Source: Sambucus nigra (Eukaryota > Streptophyta > Magnoliopsida > Dipsacales > Adoxaceae). From it: a stretch of DNA of 64,000 bases. The stretch lies in NCBI GenBank assembly GCA_949130495.1, contig OX422222.1, positions 275,084,109 to 275,148,108 of the forward strand, in the 5' to 3' direction. Made by a program: the position numbers and the translations under genes. The notes beneath the pieces were generated by a model. The model did not search any database and was not told where the DNA came from. It worked only from the letters and a program-made list of their open reading frames with translations. Below, piece after piece: positions 1 to 11,705 of the stretch (the stretch's first letter is position 1; the number at the start of each line of letters is the position of its first letter).

Positions 1-1190
1 ATGTTTCTCCCCTCATCAAACAACTGTTTTTGAAGTTTTTCATTTTTTTTAAATATATGTACAAAAACATTGTCACCATGGAATAACACTAAAATTTTCA
101 AATCGTGAAAACGAAATGTAATTGTGTGGACATTTTCCATGGGCAAGCCAACATAAGCATTCATAACATAGATGCACGAAGTCATGAAACATTTCTCAAG
201 AAAGAACTCAATTTCAACCTTAGGTATAAAATGTTAAACTTAACTGAAATTGACTCGACCTATGAAATATGCCATGAATTTAAATTATTCTCAGAACAAT
301 TACACCAAACTATTTAATTATATTCAAAAAAGTCCGTTGTGCAAACCCAATGATCTTCAACTTTATAACTCCCTCCAAATCTCACATATATAAGAATTCA
401 CTCTCAAATATTTTAAAGAAATCACAGTCCTCGTATGTAGCGAAGCATCAATGAATATAAAAAAAATGGCCTTAGCCCTTTTATTTTTGTGTGTCGTTAA
501 TATTTTTAGGCTCATTTTGTAAATGGTGGCATTTAATGCAAAGAGATTTTTTCTCTTTCGTGTGTAACAATATTTTTTTGGGAAACGAAATCGAGCAATG
601 GTTCTTGCAAGAAAATCTTATCTCTTTTCACATTTGGATCATTATTAAGAAGGATTGAGATGAGAACATCGTATTTGATACATGATAATTAAGTACGATG
701 TTCAAAAAGTTTGTTCACGTGTGAAGTAAGGGTGACAAAGAATCTAACATTTAGAAAGTAATCATCAATGATCAATGAAATATTATCCACACATTATTAA
801 GCACGCTAACGAAACAAATCCATGTCTCAAAGCACTATAAAAAAAGTCACATAAATGGATGGAGTATAGGGGTGATCCGAATATCTTAAATGTTCATGAA
901 TATAAGGTGAAAAATCGAAAGTATAAAATTTTTTTGTCTTTTTCTAAAATTTTATCTAAATAAAATTTTTTCGATTTTTCAATCTTTATTTTTAAACCCA
1001 AAAACTTTTTGGAGTTTTTCAAAATATATCAAAGAGAAAAACATATAAATACGAAGATAATATAATCTAGCAATGGGGATCTATGATATGAACATGATAG
1101 TCACCCTATTCTAGAAACGAGTCTCAACCTCAATCATTAGGCTCGGAGGAGTTCTCAATTAAGAAGCCATCATATGAAATTGCTCCATCA
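1..1190. other. AT-rich stretch with no recognised gene
   Basis: No reading frame here resembles a known protein, and I see no RNA gene or repeat with clear termini. Short open frames exist but are what chance allows in AT-rich DNA. It may be decayed transposon sequence, since a Copia remnant starts just to the right. Confidence 0.5.
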
Positions 1191-3218
1191 AGCATTGTTA
1201 AGTCTTGACTAAATACTCTACTTTCTCTCTAAAACTCTCAAAATATCCATGGTGATGTGCAGAACCATATGGAGTAGCATGGGTGGGAGTGCGTACGGTA
1301 ACATATGTAGGAACTCGAGTGGGAGCATACAGGAGAACACGCATGTGAGAAACTCTCCCTAACTTAAAGTAAAACTCTTTAAGGTGACCTCTTGTTTTCA
1401 ATGGGAATAAATATAAACGGACTTGGATCCACCTTGCTCAATACGTCTAGGACAAGCTCTCCTAGGTAGGTTTGGTCTTCTTAGTGGGTTAGGACGAGGG
1501 CTATAAGGATTCATTACAAACTCGAGAATCGGCTCAGGTGCGACATGGAAAGTGGATGCACCATCATAACCTATTCCTTGCCTCTCAATGTTACCTAATG
1601 CGGGATCGAGGAGCATATTTCCAACCTTATTAGATGTGTCCTCTAAAGTGACCTTGACCTCCCGAGAACGTTCGAGATCAATCTCGAGTTGGGATACAAG
1701 GCCTTCAAGTTTCTCACAAGTCTCCTATGAATCTTATAGATATCTCGTAAGACTAGCCACATTGTTGGTCAAATCGATCTTCTCGCTACCTACAGTAATC
1801 AACTGCTCACATAAAAAAAAACTTTCACCTTCTCGAGTTGACTCACCAACGCTTCACACTCTCTCAAAACATTCACCTCTTTCTCTAAATCAGACACCCT
1901 AAGAGATAAATTTTTATTAACCTTTTACATTTTTGAAGTCCCAGTGTAAACTTCACAAAGGCTTTTTGGAGTCCACCTTTTCCCTCACTCATATTACCTT
2001 CCTCACTCTCACTCTCTCCATAATGATTCAAAACATTGTTAATCTTTCACATTTAGAAATGTCCTCATCGGTGTGGGACAAACTAGAAGTACTCACGTTA
2101 CTGGCTATGAATTCGAGACACAGTTCAAGCGGTGATTCGTCCCTGGAATTCACCGACTCGACGTCCTTATCGCTAAAAGAGGCCTTATGTTCAACTTTCT
2201 TTCCCGGTCTCTTTAGCCTAGTGGGACATTCATGTGACTTGTGACCTTTTCCCTCACATTCATAACATCTCACCTCATCTTTATCACAAACATTCTTGTC
2301 CTCATTTCCATTTTTATTTTTCTTAAAACCATTTTCTTTGGAAGAATTTTCTTTGTCAAATTTGAGAAATTTTAATAAATATTTTACAAATAAGGCAAGA
2401 TCATAAAGTTTAAAATCAAACTTGGATTCGGAATCATAAAACTATCCCTTTTTCTTTTTGGATTGGACTTTCAAAGCTACCCCTATATCCTTTTTCTATT
2501 GAGTTTTGGGGAACATATCAATTTCATAAATTTGAAGGTATCCTATGAGTTCTTCTAACCTAAGAGTATATAATATTCCCAAGGAATTGAGGACAGTGAC
2601 TTAAGGGATAAAAAGGGTCAAAAATGATCTCAAAATCTTTTTCACAGCTCTTGTCTCAGGAATTTTCTCACCTAAATTAAAACTAGAGTCAATGATTTCA
2701 GACAATCGTCCATAAAATTCATTAAAAGACTAGGACTCTAGAATGGTAATAGTCTCAAATTGTGTAGTGATGTTTCTAAGCTTAGAAGCTTTAACAGCAT
2801 TGGTCCCCTCGTGAGTGAGCTAGAGGATATCCCTAGCTTTCTTAGAGGTGATGCACGTCATGATGCAACGGAACTCATCAGGAATGACGGAAATGGTACT
2901 TAAATCGCATAAGTTAAAATTAATCTATTTAAAATCATCTTTTGTCCAAGCAGAGACAGATTTATGACTTTCGACATTGTCGTTGGTCACAGTGGGTGGT
3001 TTCCACCCTCTTTCACAAATAAGCCAGACTCTTTCATCACTAGATTTTAAAGCAGATCCCATCCTAGCTTTTCAGTATGCATAATTTGACCCATCAAAAA
3101 TAGGCATCCTATTATATAAATTATCCATAAAACCCAAATTTTTAAAGATCTCCAATTTAAAAAAGATTGATATCCAAAAAAATTATAAAAAGGATCACAC
3201 AATATTTTAATGCAACCA
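1190..3218 (-). mobile_element. Copia LTR retrotransposon remnant, gag region
   Basis: Read on the minus strand, this is the gag part of a Ty1/Copia element. It starts next to a primer-binding site (3219-3230) and runs toward lower coordinates. Near 3060-2500 the degraded frame still shows gag features (a W-K-P-P block, an I-M-T-C block and a F-N-E-F-Y-like block). A zinc knuckle with C-x2-C-x4-H-x4-C spacing (CYECEGKGHKSHEC) lies near 2230-2272. Beyond it come an acidic Ser/Asp-rich linker and a Leu/Lys coiled-coil-like segment near 1600-1860. Many stop codons and frame shifts break the frame, and no protease, integrase or reverse transcriptase follows, so it is a dead fragment. Architecture and linker wording match the plus-strand remnant at 56254-58312, so the two are probably one family, of the large-gag SIRE/Tork kind. 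Confidence 0.8.
2028..2273 (-). pseudogene. Copia gag zinc-knuckle fragment
   Basis: An 82-codon open stretch within the gag remnant. It begins at the zinc knuckle, with cysteines and histidine in the canonical C-x2-C-x4-H-x4-C order. A basic segment and an acidic Ser/Asp-rich tail follow. In Gag this knuckle binds the element RNA during packaging. The open frame is a surviving piece of a longer gag and has no start of its own. Confidence 0.75.
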
Positions 3219-3230
3219 GCTCTGATACCA
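3219..3230 (-). promoter_or_regulatory. LTR retrotransposon primer-binding site
   Basis: The minus strand reads TGGTATCAGAGC, the standard plant retrotransposon primer-binding site complementary to the 3' end of initiator methionine tRNA. It lies three bases from a TG-type LTR end at 3234 and sets the element's orientation as minus. Confidence 0.9.
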
Positions 3231-3233
3231 ATT

Positions 3234-4334
3234 TGAGAATGTGAATTCAATGGATTTATTCGTATCTTATGCCAAACACATAAATTCAAATTTTAGCAAA
3301 TTTTATCTTGATTTAATTTAGTGTTCATGTAATGATGAAGTACAAAAATTAGTAAGCTAACCAAACAAGCATGCAAAGAAGTAAGGAAAACTTCCTTTCA
3401 AGCAAAACCTATATTTCATCACTGTATCAGAATTGACAGACACTAAATGACTTAAAGACTACTTAGCCCACGAAGTATAACCCACAGTTATTCACGTCTT
3501 CTATAGATACGGCACAGTCCATAACCGTCCACGGGAAGCAGTTTTCCCTCGGTATCCACTGATCAGCCTTCTTCTTCAGCAGTAGAGCCTCTGCTCCATA
3601 AATTAGCAATAGAGATGAACTCTACAAGGGTTCTCTAACATAAATTGTGTTCTTATTGATTTGGTAAACTGATCTCTAAATTTTCAAGGGAGTTGGATGA
3701 AAAGCGGTAGAGTTTGATCACAAACGGAACTCTAAAATGGATTGGAAAAGGGTTTTAAAAGAGTGCTTTAAAACTCTAATCCTGTATCTCTATTTATAAC
3801 GAAGTTTGTTGTAAAAGGATAGGCATCAAAGATTTGGATTAAATTTGATAAAAAATAAATAAAAAATCGCATGCTCGTTCGAACGACCTGTTACCTCGTT
3901 TGAACGGCGCATCCATTTTTATTCGAATGGGTTTCCAACGAAACTTTAAACGACATTACAGTGCTTGACTAATAGGTGTCGCTTCGGATCGCTTTCGAAC
4001 GTGAGAAACTTGTTCTAACGACATACCCAGTCTCGTTTGAACGGCATCCTATGAAACTTCGAATAACATTCCATAACTGATCAAAAGGCAGTGTTTCATA
4101 TTTCATTCAAACGATGGAGTCTCGTTCTAATGACAATGTGTAAACTCATCTGAACGACCTATCAACCTCATTTTAACGAGCCGTTAAAATTTTAAAAAAA
4201 AAATAATTTCAGACATTTTGAAAACCTTTAATGCAAACTCTAATTATAAAAATCCCCTGGATAAATAAAGACTTTACCAAACTACCTCATAACTCTTCTG
4301 AATGTTGTTGAGACGAATGATTTTCACTCTTGCA
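3234..4334 (-). repeat. Probable 5' LTR of the minus-strand Copia remnant
   Basis: The sequence directly beyond the primer-binding site begins TGAGAATG and should be the LTR. A well-formed TATA box (TATAAATA, minus strand, 3791-3798) would place transcription start near 3760, giving about 525 bp of R-U5. The U3 side (about 3870-4180) carries many copies of a degenerate motif like CTCGTTYGAACGAC. The outer end is a guess (a CA near 4334), because there is no second LTR in the window for comparison. Confidence 0.5.
3791..3798 (-). promoter_or_regulatory. TATA box in the LTR
   Basis: TATAAATA on the minus strand, in a good plant TATA context. It lies between the U3 repeats and the presumed R-U5 and would have driven the retrotransposon transcript. 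Confidence 0.55.
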
Positions 4335-4439
4335 AATGTCATCAACTTCTTGTCTTCGAATGCGTGGAAGTAGTTATGAAAGTGTAGTGGTATGTAATGT
4401 GATAAGCCAAATAAAAATTAAATTAAGCAATTATAAAAC

Positions 4440-5126
4440 TTTCTCTTACAGTGGGCTTTGCTGCAATGAAGGAATGTTTTGCAGGGACTGGATTAAATCA
4501 GCATTTTGGGGTTTTCATGTTGGAAACTCATGACCAACGAATGTATGGGTTCGTTGCAATGAATGAGCAACAATTTAAGCGAAAATGGATTTTAAGTGGG
4601 GGTTATTTTAGGGATTTCTCCAATAGTTGCTCCCTTGTATAAGTAGAAGATTTTAGGTCTTTTAAACTAAGTTTTAGAGTAGCCAATAATCATAATTTAT
4701 TTCTCTTTCCCTTGTATAGACATTGATAGGATTGTGAGATTGAGAAAGTTGTGACCCCTGTTGATTGAATTAAATAAATGAATCCATCATCCATGGACGC
4801 CGAAAAATTGGTGAACCACATATATATTCTCTTGTGAGCTTGTTGGTGTATATAATTTCTCATTACATTGAAATTAGATTGTAATTATCCTGTTATCTCT
4901 TTGGGTTTTTATTTATCTTGGATATTGAGCGTGCATTAGTCACTCTATTGAGTGAATATTCGTACAAAGAATTCGTATCATATTTTTGGCTTGTGGGTCT
5001 TTGCATTGTGTGCAACCAAGGTATTTGATAAAAAATTTAAGTGATATTTTGATCTTGTCCCGGTTGTTTCTTGTTACTCATTTTGAAGATTAGAGAAGGG
5101 CCATATTTAAGGTCGAAAATGTGTAA
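4440..5126 (+). other. Possible 5' LTR and leader of the plus-strand Copia element
   Basis: This lies immediately upstream of the gag start at 5127 of the plus-strand Copia pseudogene, where an LTR and leader are expected. The sequence near 5010-5035 faintly resembles a degraded primer-binding site. No matching 3' LTR was seen after 11530, so the boundaries are not supported. Confidence 0.3.
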
Positions 5127-5387
5127 ATGAAGAAGTTTGACATTGAGAAGTTTGATGCAAAATCCATTAATTTTGGCATGTGACAATGCCAAATGAGAGA
5201 TGTCTTAATCCAATGAAGTTTGCATAACGCGTTAAGAAGAATTTTGGCTAAACCTTAGGATATGTCAAAAGATGATTGGAAGCAATACGACTTACAAGCG
5301 TGTAACACTATCCAGTTAAATCTCTCACAAAATGTGGTACACTATGTGATGAAGGAAAAATCGATGGAGTCAATGTTGAAAAAATTT
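5127..5387 (+). pseudogene. Copia gag, N-terminal part
   Basis: Starting at ATG 5127, the frame encodes a Copia Gag N terminus of the form KFDIEKFDAKSINF, with the conserved W-K-Q-Y-D-L-Q-A block near 5280. Three in-frame stops are visible (two TGA, one TAG). The frame ends after M-L-K-K-F at the insertion point and resumes in the same frame at 7507 with E-D-K-F-M. This confirms that one gag was split by insertion. Confidence 0.85.
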
Positions 5388-7501
5388 ATAACACCCCGTA
5401 TTCTTATTGACCTTTTTTAACTAATTAAGTGGGATAATTAATTAAGAGGATTATTTTAATAATAATTTGAATTAAGTTAGAAGGGTTTAATTTAAATTGA
5501 TGTCGTTGATTTTTGGTGAATTAAATGAATTTTGTGCATTTAATTAAAGAATTAGGTATTAGGTATTTTAATTTTAACCTAACGGTTATTTTGGACTTTT
5601 TATATTTTCTGGATTTTATTGAATTTTATTTGGATGTTATTTTGATTTTATTTAGATTTATTATTCTTGCATTTTAGTAGGAAGACTAAAACCATTTTGG
5701 TATTTTAATATTGATTGGAGAACAAGATTTATGTATGGGACTGAATTTGTTTTATTGAAACCTTCAAGGTTTAGGAACCAGCATCATCTCAGGAGAAGAT
5801 TTATATAAGAGGAAAAGAATAAGCAAGAGATGAGAACAAGAGATAAGATAAATCAAGATATAATAGAAGATAAAGGCGAACAGCAAAAGAAAAAAAAAAG
5901 GCAAAGAGAGATAAGAGAGAGAGAAGGAAGCTCGCAGATGGGGAGCCCGCTATAGCGGGTGGTACCATCGCTATAGCAATTGTTACCCACCGCTATAGTA
6001 GGGTTGCGGCTAAGTTAGCATGGATATGGTCGAATAGATTTTTTTTCTCTCACGTGGTTAGTTTGCATGGAATTTCAAGTTGGGCTGGTATTTTGTTTTT
6101 CAAGACATGGACCCCTTATATTTATTTTCACATGCACATTGAGATTCTAAAACCCAACCAAATACTTACACTACCCAAACGGAAACCCTATTACACCGTT
6201 ATTCTATATCGTTGAACCCAATTTTGGGAGGCCTTATGCTTGGAGTTTGAAGATAACCCGAACATGAAAGTTGTTTATTTTCACGAGACGAACATCGTGG
6301 TACACTCAAATTTTCAGAATAATTATTTCTCAGGAAAGAATATCACTATCATTGTATGTGTGGGTAGGCGGACATTACGATGATTGTGGGACCTATATTG
6401 TCTTGGTTACTTTGATGATTTTAAGACGGATTGTTGTGTGTCACTGTATGTGTGGGTGTGGGTAGGTCGATCATTACAATGATTACAGGACCCATACTAT
6501 TTTGGTTACTTTGACTGTTTGTGTTGGCATCACGAGTATGTGCAGTATCTAGTGTGGGTCGGCCATTACGATGATTGCATAAACTAGGCTAATTAATGAT
6601 AGTGACGAGTCGTGTGTGGAGAAAATCGCGATATGTGTGGGATACTAAAAATTGCACCGACGGGCTATAGTAATGGATGTTGATTTGATGTGTAGAGACG
6701 TTAGGCACGCCATTAGTATGTTCAGGACTAATAGAAAGGCAATTTGTCCATAATGGTGTTTCTTTGATAATATGATTAATATTGAGAAAGATAATTGGAT
6801 TGAGTAAATTAATGGAATGAGATTTAGTTAATGTAGTAATAAACATAATTAAATTTGGGTGGTGAGATGGTTTACTTTATGTGGGTAGTTGTTACAGTTT
6901 TACATTCCTCGCATTGTTATTATTATTTCTTAGTTAATTAAAGTTATCTGTTGTGATATCTATCCCTTATAATATTTATGACCGAAATTATGGACCCTAT
7001 TTGGGAAGAATATCTGGTATTATTACGGTAGGTCCTAACCCATCATTGTTGACTAACCTTTTCAAGATAGGTTGTTGTGTAACGGTACTATTTTGAAGAT
7101 TAGCGGACGTACAGATGGAGTTTTATTTATTGCATATTTTAGTTTCTTTTCCAGACGATTTTTATTTATAAGGTAATTATTTTAGGATTTGGTGGTTTAT
7201 TTGACTCCACTGTTATTTATGGTTTTCAGTTTGAAAGATTTATATGTAGTTGAATTTATTTCATTTGAGTTTTATTATTATTTGGAGCTAAGATTTATTT
7301 GTTGGAGTTTAGTAGAGTGATGGATTTTGTTATGGGGAATGATTTATAGTTGTTGGATTATCTTGATTTACATCTTATTGAGAAATTTTTAATGTCTCGT
7401 ATTTCTATCATGTGCTGAGAATGGTATTTAATGTTAATGACATGTGTATTTAGGTATCGGTTCCTGGCCAGCTTCAATAATAGAATGTGAGAGTTATTAC
7501 A
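5388..7501 (+). mobile_element. Solo-LTR-like insertion inside Copia gag
   Basis: A 2114-bp insertion flanked by AATTT on both sides (5383-5387 and 7502-7506), the 5-bp duplication expected of LTR retrotransposon integration. It begins ATAACACCCCG and ends GTTATTACA, resembling the TGTAACACCCC...TTACA termini common in plant gypsy LTRs, with a changed first base pair. No coding region was found inside. A TATA box candidate (TATATAAG, 5802-5809) is present. Paired GCTATAG motifs occur at 5950-6000, and a roughly 90-bp unit built on GTGTGGGT...CATTACGATGATT is repeated at 6350-6590. A solo LTR left by recombination is the simplest reading. Orientation is inferred from the TATA box only. Confidence 0.75.
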
Positions 7502-7506
7502 AATTT

Positions 7507-8046
7507 GAAGACAAATTTATGAAAAATAGCGTAGATAATCATCTCTATCTCAAAAAGAAATTATTCCTATTTGATTATATTGAAGGTATTTCAATGTCCG
7601 AACATCTTAATGAGTTTAATAATATTATCTCTAATTTACTAAGCTTAGATATTGATGTTGATGATGAAGGTAAAGCTTTGTTACTTATAAATTCACTTAT
7701 GAATTCATATGAGCATTTGAGCACCATATTGCTATATGGAGAGGATGAAGTGAAGTTTGATGATATCTCTTCAACATTTTTGGGAAGTGAGAAGCAAAAG
7801 AAGGATAGGAATGAGTCTTACTCTGATGCTTTGATTGCGTGGGGTAGGACCGAGGAGAGAAGGTAAGGTGGGAGAGGAAGCTCAAGGTCAAAGTCTAGGA
7901 CTAAGGGCTTGGCTAATGTTTTATGTAACAAGTGCAAGAAGAATGGTAATTTCAAGAAGTACTGCCCTAAGATAAGGGCAAGAGACGATAAGAAACCGAT
8001 GACGGAGTTCACCAATTCTATTACTTTAGAGGATGATGAATTTGGG
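7507..8046 (+). pseudogene. Copia gag, C-terminal part with zinc knuckle
   Basis: This continues the interrupted gag in frame, through the conserved LKKKLFLFDYIEGISMSEHL and DEGKALLLINSLMNSYEHL regions of the UBN2-type gag family. A TAA stop at 7864 interrupts it. After the stop the same frame continues to a zinc knuckle (CNKCKKNGNFKKYC) in which the required histidine is replaced by asparagine. Confidence 0.85.
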
Positions 8047-8059
8047 AGTACATTGATAG

Positions 8060-9355
8060 TTTTTTGATGGAAAATCTCTTCAAACGAATGGATTCTTGAC
8101 TCAAGATGCTCTTACCACATGTGCTCGGATAGAGATTTATTTCATATCTCTGGATAAAGGAAAAGTCTTTATGGGTAATGACCTCATTTGTAAATCGAAT
8201 GTTATTATCACAATCAAATTGAAAATGCATGATAGAGTAAATCGGAATCTAGAGAATGTTTGTTATGTTCTAGAGCTGAAGAAGACTTTTATTTCTTTGG
8301 GTGCTTTAGATTTAAACGGGTGCAAGATCGTACTCAAGGGCGGAATTTTAAAGGTTATCTTCAGTGCCTTGGTGGTGATGAGAGTAAATAAATAGGGAAA
8401 CCTTTATTTTATTCAAGGGTTCATGGTAGCATGTCACGCCTTAATCATTGATGAGGAAGAAAAGGCAAAATTGAATTCCACTAGGCTTTGACATATGCAT
8501 TTGGGACATGTCGGGGAGAAGGCCATGATAGTGTTATGCAATCAAGGGTTGCCAAAGAGTGCGAAGAGTTGAAAGTTGAGCTTTTATGACCATTTTGTTC
8601 TTGAGAAGCAAACATGGGTCAAGTTTAGCATGAAAATTCATTGCATAAAGGGCATAGTTGATTACATTCACACGAATATTTTGGGTCCTTTGAAAACACC
8701 ATCTTTGGGAGGCTATCGACGGACTTGGGTCAATACCATAAAACATAAGGATGAAATATTTAGGGTATTTCTCAAATGGAAGAAGATGATGAAGAATTGG
8801 ACTAAGAAGAAAATCAATGTGCTTAGGTTGGATAGCAGCGATGAGTACCGGCATGATCCATACTTGAAGTATTGTTAGGATAAGGGTATTATTAGGCATT
8901 TTTTAGTACAAAAAATGCCACAATAAAATGGAGTAGCAGAGAGGATAAACCGAACCTTACCTAAAAAGGTGAGATGTATATTGTCCAATGCGAGCTTATC
9001 GAAGCATTTTTGGGTAGAGGATTTATCATATGCTTGCTTCATTATCAATCGTTTGTCATCTGCCACAATTGACAATAAGACTCCTATACAGGCTTGGTCG
9101 GGTTCACTTCCTACTTATGAGACGGTGCATACATTTGGGGGCCCGACTTATTTTCATATTAGTGAGGGAAAGAGTGATCAAAGAGCTCAAAAAGCAATTT
9201 TCATGGGTTCAAGTAATGGGGACAAGGGATACAAGTTATGGTCCCCGAAAGAGATGGTGAGTAAAGATGTAACTTTTGATAAGGCGTTTATGCTCGTTAT
9301 GCCAAAGGTAGGAAAAGAAGATTCTTTGGTGGAAAATGAGAGCAAAAAGATGTAA
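8060..9355 (+). pseudogene. Copia protease and integrase remnants
   Basis: The protease motif reads WILDSRCSYHM; the family has DSG, so the glycine next to the catalytic aspartate is lost. The GAG-pre-integrase zinc region follows (HMHLGHVG, then a segment where both expected cysteines are changed). In the integrase core the first catalytic Asp is Asn (HTN for the usual HSD), the second Asp survives in LRLDSSDEY, and the Glu is in NGVAER. From 8969 an open stretch runs through KHFWVEDLSYACFIINRL to the C-terminal GYKLWSP-like segment. A deletion after GGYR removes part of the core. The product would have inserted the element cDNA. Confidence 0.85.
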
Positions 9356-9520
9356 CTGGAGGTGACTACTCTGATTGACTCTACAAGTGAAGAGTTGGAG
9401 GTTTCAGAAGAGGGACCTAGTTAACGTGAAGAACAACCATCTTCGGCTAGTGGAAAAGAACAAAGGGTTCAAAAATCTACAAGGAGATATAGATTTCATG
9501 ATGATACAGTCGCAAATGCA

Positions 9521-10067
9521 TTGATGGTTTATGGTGATGATCCATCCACGTATCGAGAGACAGTGATTGGAACTCATTGTAACGAGCGGAAGGTTTCCAT
9601 GAGAGAGAAAATTAATTCTCTTCTTAAGAACCAAACATGGGAGCTTGTGATGTTGCCTAAGGGGAAGAATTCTATTGGTTGTAAGTGGGTTTATGCTAAG
9701 AAAGATGGAGCTATAGATTCTGATGTTCGTTACAAGGCAAGGTTATGGCCAAGGGTTTTGCACAAAGGGAAGGTGTAGATTACAATGAAGTGCCCATAGT
9801 TCCATTTTGGTTTTATTGGTTATGGTGACACATTTTGACATATAAATCTTAAACAACTCGACGTCAAAATGGTGTTATTTTATGGGAATATAGAGGAGGA
9901 GATTTATATATCTCAACCAGAGGGATTCAAATTTATTAGAAAGGAAGATTATATGTGAAAATTGTGTAAGTCATTGTATGGGCTAAGCAATCGCCTCGAC
10001 AGTGGTACAAGCAATTTGACAATTTATTACAGCCCAAAAATTCACACGGAGTGATTTTAATCATTGT
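9521..10067 (+). pseudogene. Copia reverse transcriptase, N-terminal part
   Basis: The conserved start of the Copia reverse transcriptase is recognisable: a NQTWELVMLPKGK block, then IGCKWVYAKKDG and YKARL. A stop ends the open frame at 9778. The degraded continuation includes a QLDVK block, SQPEGF and CKSLYGL before the MITE at 10076. Confidence 0.85.
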
Positions 10068-10075
10068 GTTTATTT
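10068..10075. repeat. 8-bp target duplication, left copy
   Basis: GTTTATTT lies immediately left of the MITE at 10076-10468, and the identical octamer is at 10469-10476. Confidence 0.85.
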
Positions 10076-10468
10076 CACTGTTCTAAAAAACCCGCCTAGG
10101 CTTAAGACTTGGGTGAAACGCCTCGCCTTAAGTTTTTTACGCCTTATGCTTAGTAAACCCTTAATGCGCACTTTTTTCTAAAAACAACAATGCTTTAGTG
10201 AAACGATATCGCCTTTTAAAGAATTTTTTAACTAACCGAACCATTATCTCATCCAAAATAATCAAATAGTATTTTAATTTTCATATATTCAGACATATTT
10301 TTATGATAAGTACAATTTTAGTATTTTAATAGCCTTGTTATGGTGTAAAAATATTAAAATATATTAAGAAGACCTAAACGCCTTTTTACGCTTAAACCCG
10401 CCTAGACTTCTAAGGCTTAAGGCTTGACCTCCACGCCTCGATCACGCCCCGCGTTTTTTAGAACCTTG
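10076..10468. mobile_element. hAT-type MITE in the Copia reverse transcriptase
   Basis: A 393-bp non-coding element flanked by the 8-bp duplication GTTTATTT, which is diagnostic of hAT transposition. Its inverted termini are CACTGTTCTAAAAAAC and, read inward from the right, CAAGGTTCTAAAAAAC. Subterminal GCCTAGGC/AAGGCTTAAG-like motifs occur at both ends. It splits the reverse transcriptase reading, so it inserted after the Copia element. Confidence 0.85.
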
Positions 10469-10476
10469 GTTTATTT

Positions 10477-11522
10477 CAAACGGCTCAAAGAAGTTACTTA
10501 AATTTATTTACTCTTGCATGTTGATGACATTCTCATTGCTTATTTGATCTTGGTAGAAATTGACAGGGTGAAGGCTCAATGGAGGTAAGAGTTTGAGATA
10601 AAAGATATGGGTAAAGCCATGAAGATTCTCAGCATGGAGATTAGTAGAAAGAGGAAGGATAGAAGTGTGAGTTTCAAACAAAGGCAATACCTAGAGAAGT
10701 TTGTGGCATGATTCAGGATGCAAAATCCTGTGAATACTGCCTTGGTTTCACACTTTAGACTTTTGGCTATGATAGCTACGAGCATCGACAATGAGGTGGA
10801 GTATATGGCCCAAGTTCCATGTGCTAGTGTGGTGGGTATATTGTGTATGGCATGACTTGTACTCAACCGGATATAGCTTAAGCAACAAGCGTTGTGAGTA
10901 GGTATATGACAAATCTGGGAAAATTGCATTGGAAAGCAGTGAAGTGGATTTTTCAATATATACGGGGATAACTTGATGTGGGACATGTGTACCAATAAGT
11001 GGAGAAGTAACATGTGTGGGGGTATGTTGATTCGGACTATGTGGGTGATTTTGATAAGCATCGGTCTACAAGATGGTATGTTTTTACATTAGCTAGTTGG
11101 TCCAGTGAGCTGGAGGTCCACGTTACAAGCCATAGTTACTTTGTCTACTACAGAGGCGGAGTATATAGCAGCAACAGAAATGGTTAAATGAGGCCCTATG
11201 GCTTCAATATCTTATTGGTGATTTAGGGATTACACAAGATTGTGTGGAGGTATATTGTGATAGTTTAAGTGCTATCCACTTAGCCAAGAATCAGGTTCAT
11301 CATGGGAGGACCAACCATATTGATGTTTTGTTCCATTTCATACCGAAGGTTATCGATAGGGGTGGTGTTGTTTTGAAAAAAATTGGCACCAAAAATAATT
11401 TGGACGGCATGCTTTCGCAGGTGGTACCGATGGTTAAGTTTGAGCATTGTTCAAACTTGATAAACGTTCTACAGGTTGATGTCCTTCGGGATTGTATGGT
11501 GGTGGTGTTCCTAAATGATTGA
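10477..11522 (+). pseudogene. Copia reverse transcriptase C terminus and RNase H
   Basis: Right of the MITE the catalytic box survives as HVDDILIA (family YVDD). KDMGKAMKILSMEISR and a primer-grip region follow. RNase H is recognised from TTEAEYIAATE near 11150 and the open stretch 11244-11522, which reads VYCDSLSAIHLAKNQVHHGR and HIDVLFHFI. Several stops remain in the frame. The element sequence stops near 11530, where the oppositely oriented Copia fragment begins. Confidence 0.85.
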
Positions 11523-11705
11523 GTTGATGTATGGGGTTGCGAAATTCTTTTGCCAAGGTTAAAGTGGAATCAATGGATTTACCATTTTCATCTTTTAAGA
11601 GCTTGACAGAGGTACTATCATAGGCGTTCTAGCTTCCTTAGCAGTATCTAGGCCAAACTTTTTTACAATCTCTAATGCATATTTAGATTGCAAAACAATT
11701 AAACC

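Larger units (their letters stand above)
5127..11530 (+). mobile_element. Copia retrotransposon pseudogene, with two nested insertions
   Basis: A full-length-order Ty1/Copia gag-pol remnant: gag (5127-5387 and 7507-7866), zinc knuckle (near 7920-7965), protease (near 8080-8130), integrase zinc region and core (8480-9350), reverse transcriptase (9520-10067 and 10477-10990) and RNase H (11090-11500). Two later insertions split it: a 2.1-kb solo-LTR-like element in gag and a 393-bp hAT MITE in reverse transcriptase. Several key residues are lost: the zinc-knuckle histidine is Asn, the protease DSG is DSR, and the first integrase Asp (in the usual H-S-D) is Asn. Stop codons occur in every domain. 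The element is therefore long dead. The order protease, integrase, reverse transcriptase, RNase H identifies Copia rather than gypsy. Confidence 0.9.

Noticed and set aside
105..317. 70-codon open frame near the left edge
   Set aside because: No similarity, no promoter and ordinary length for AT-rich DNA.
10576..11061. 161-codon open frame on the minus strand
   Set aside because: It is the antisense shadow of the plus-strand Copia reverse transcriptase and RNase H region, whose conserved motifs read on the other strand.
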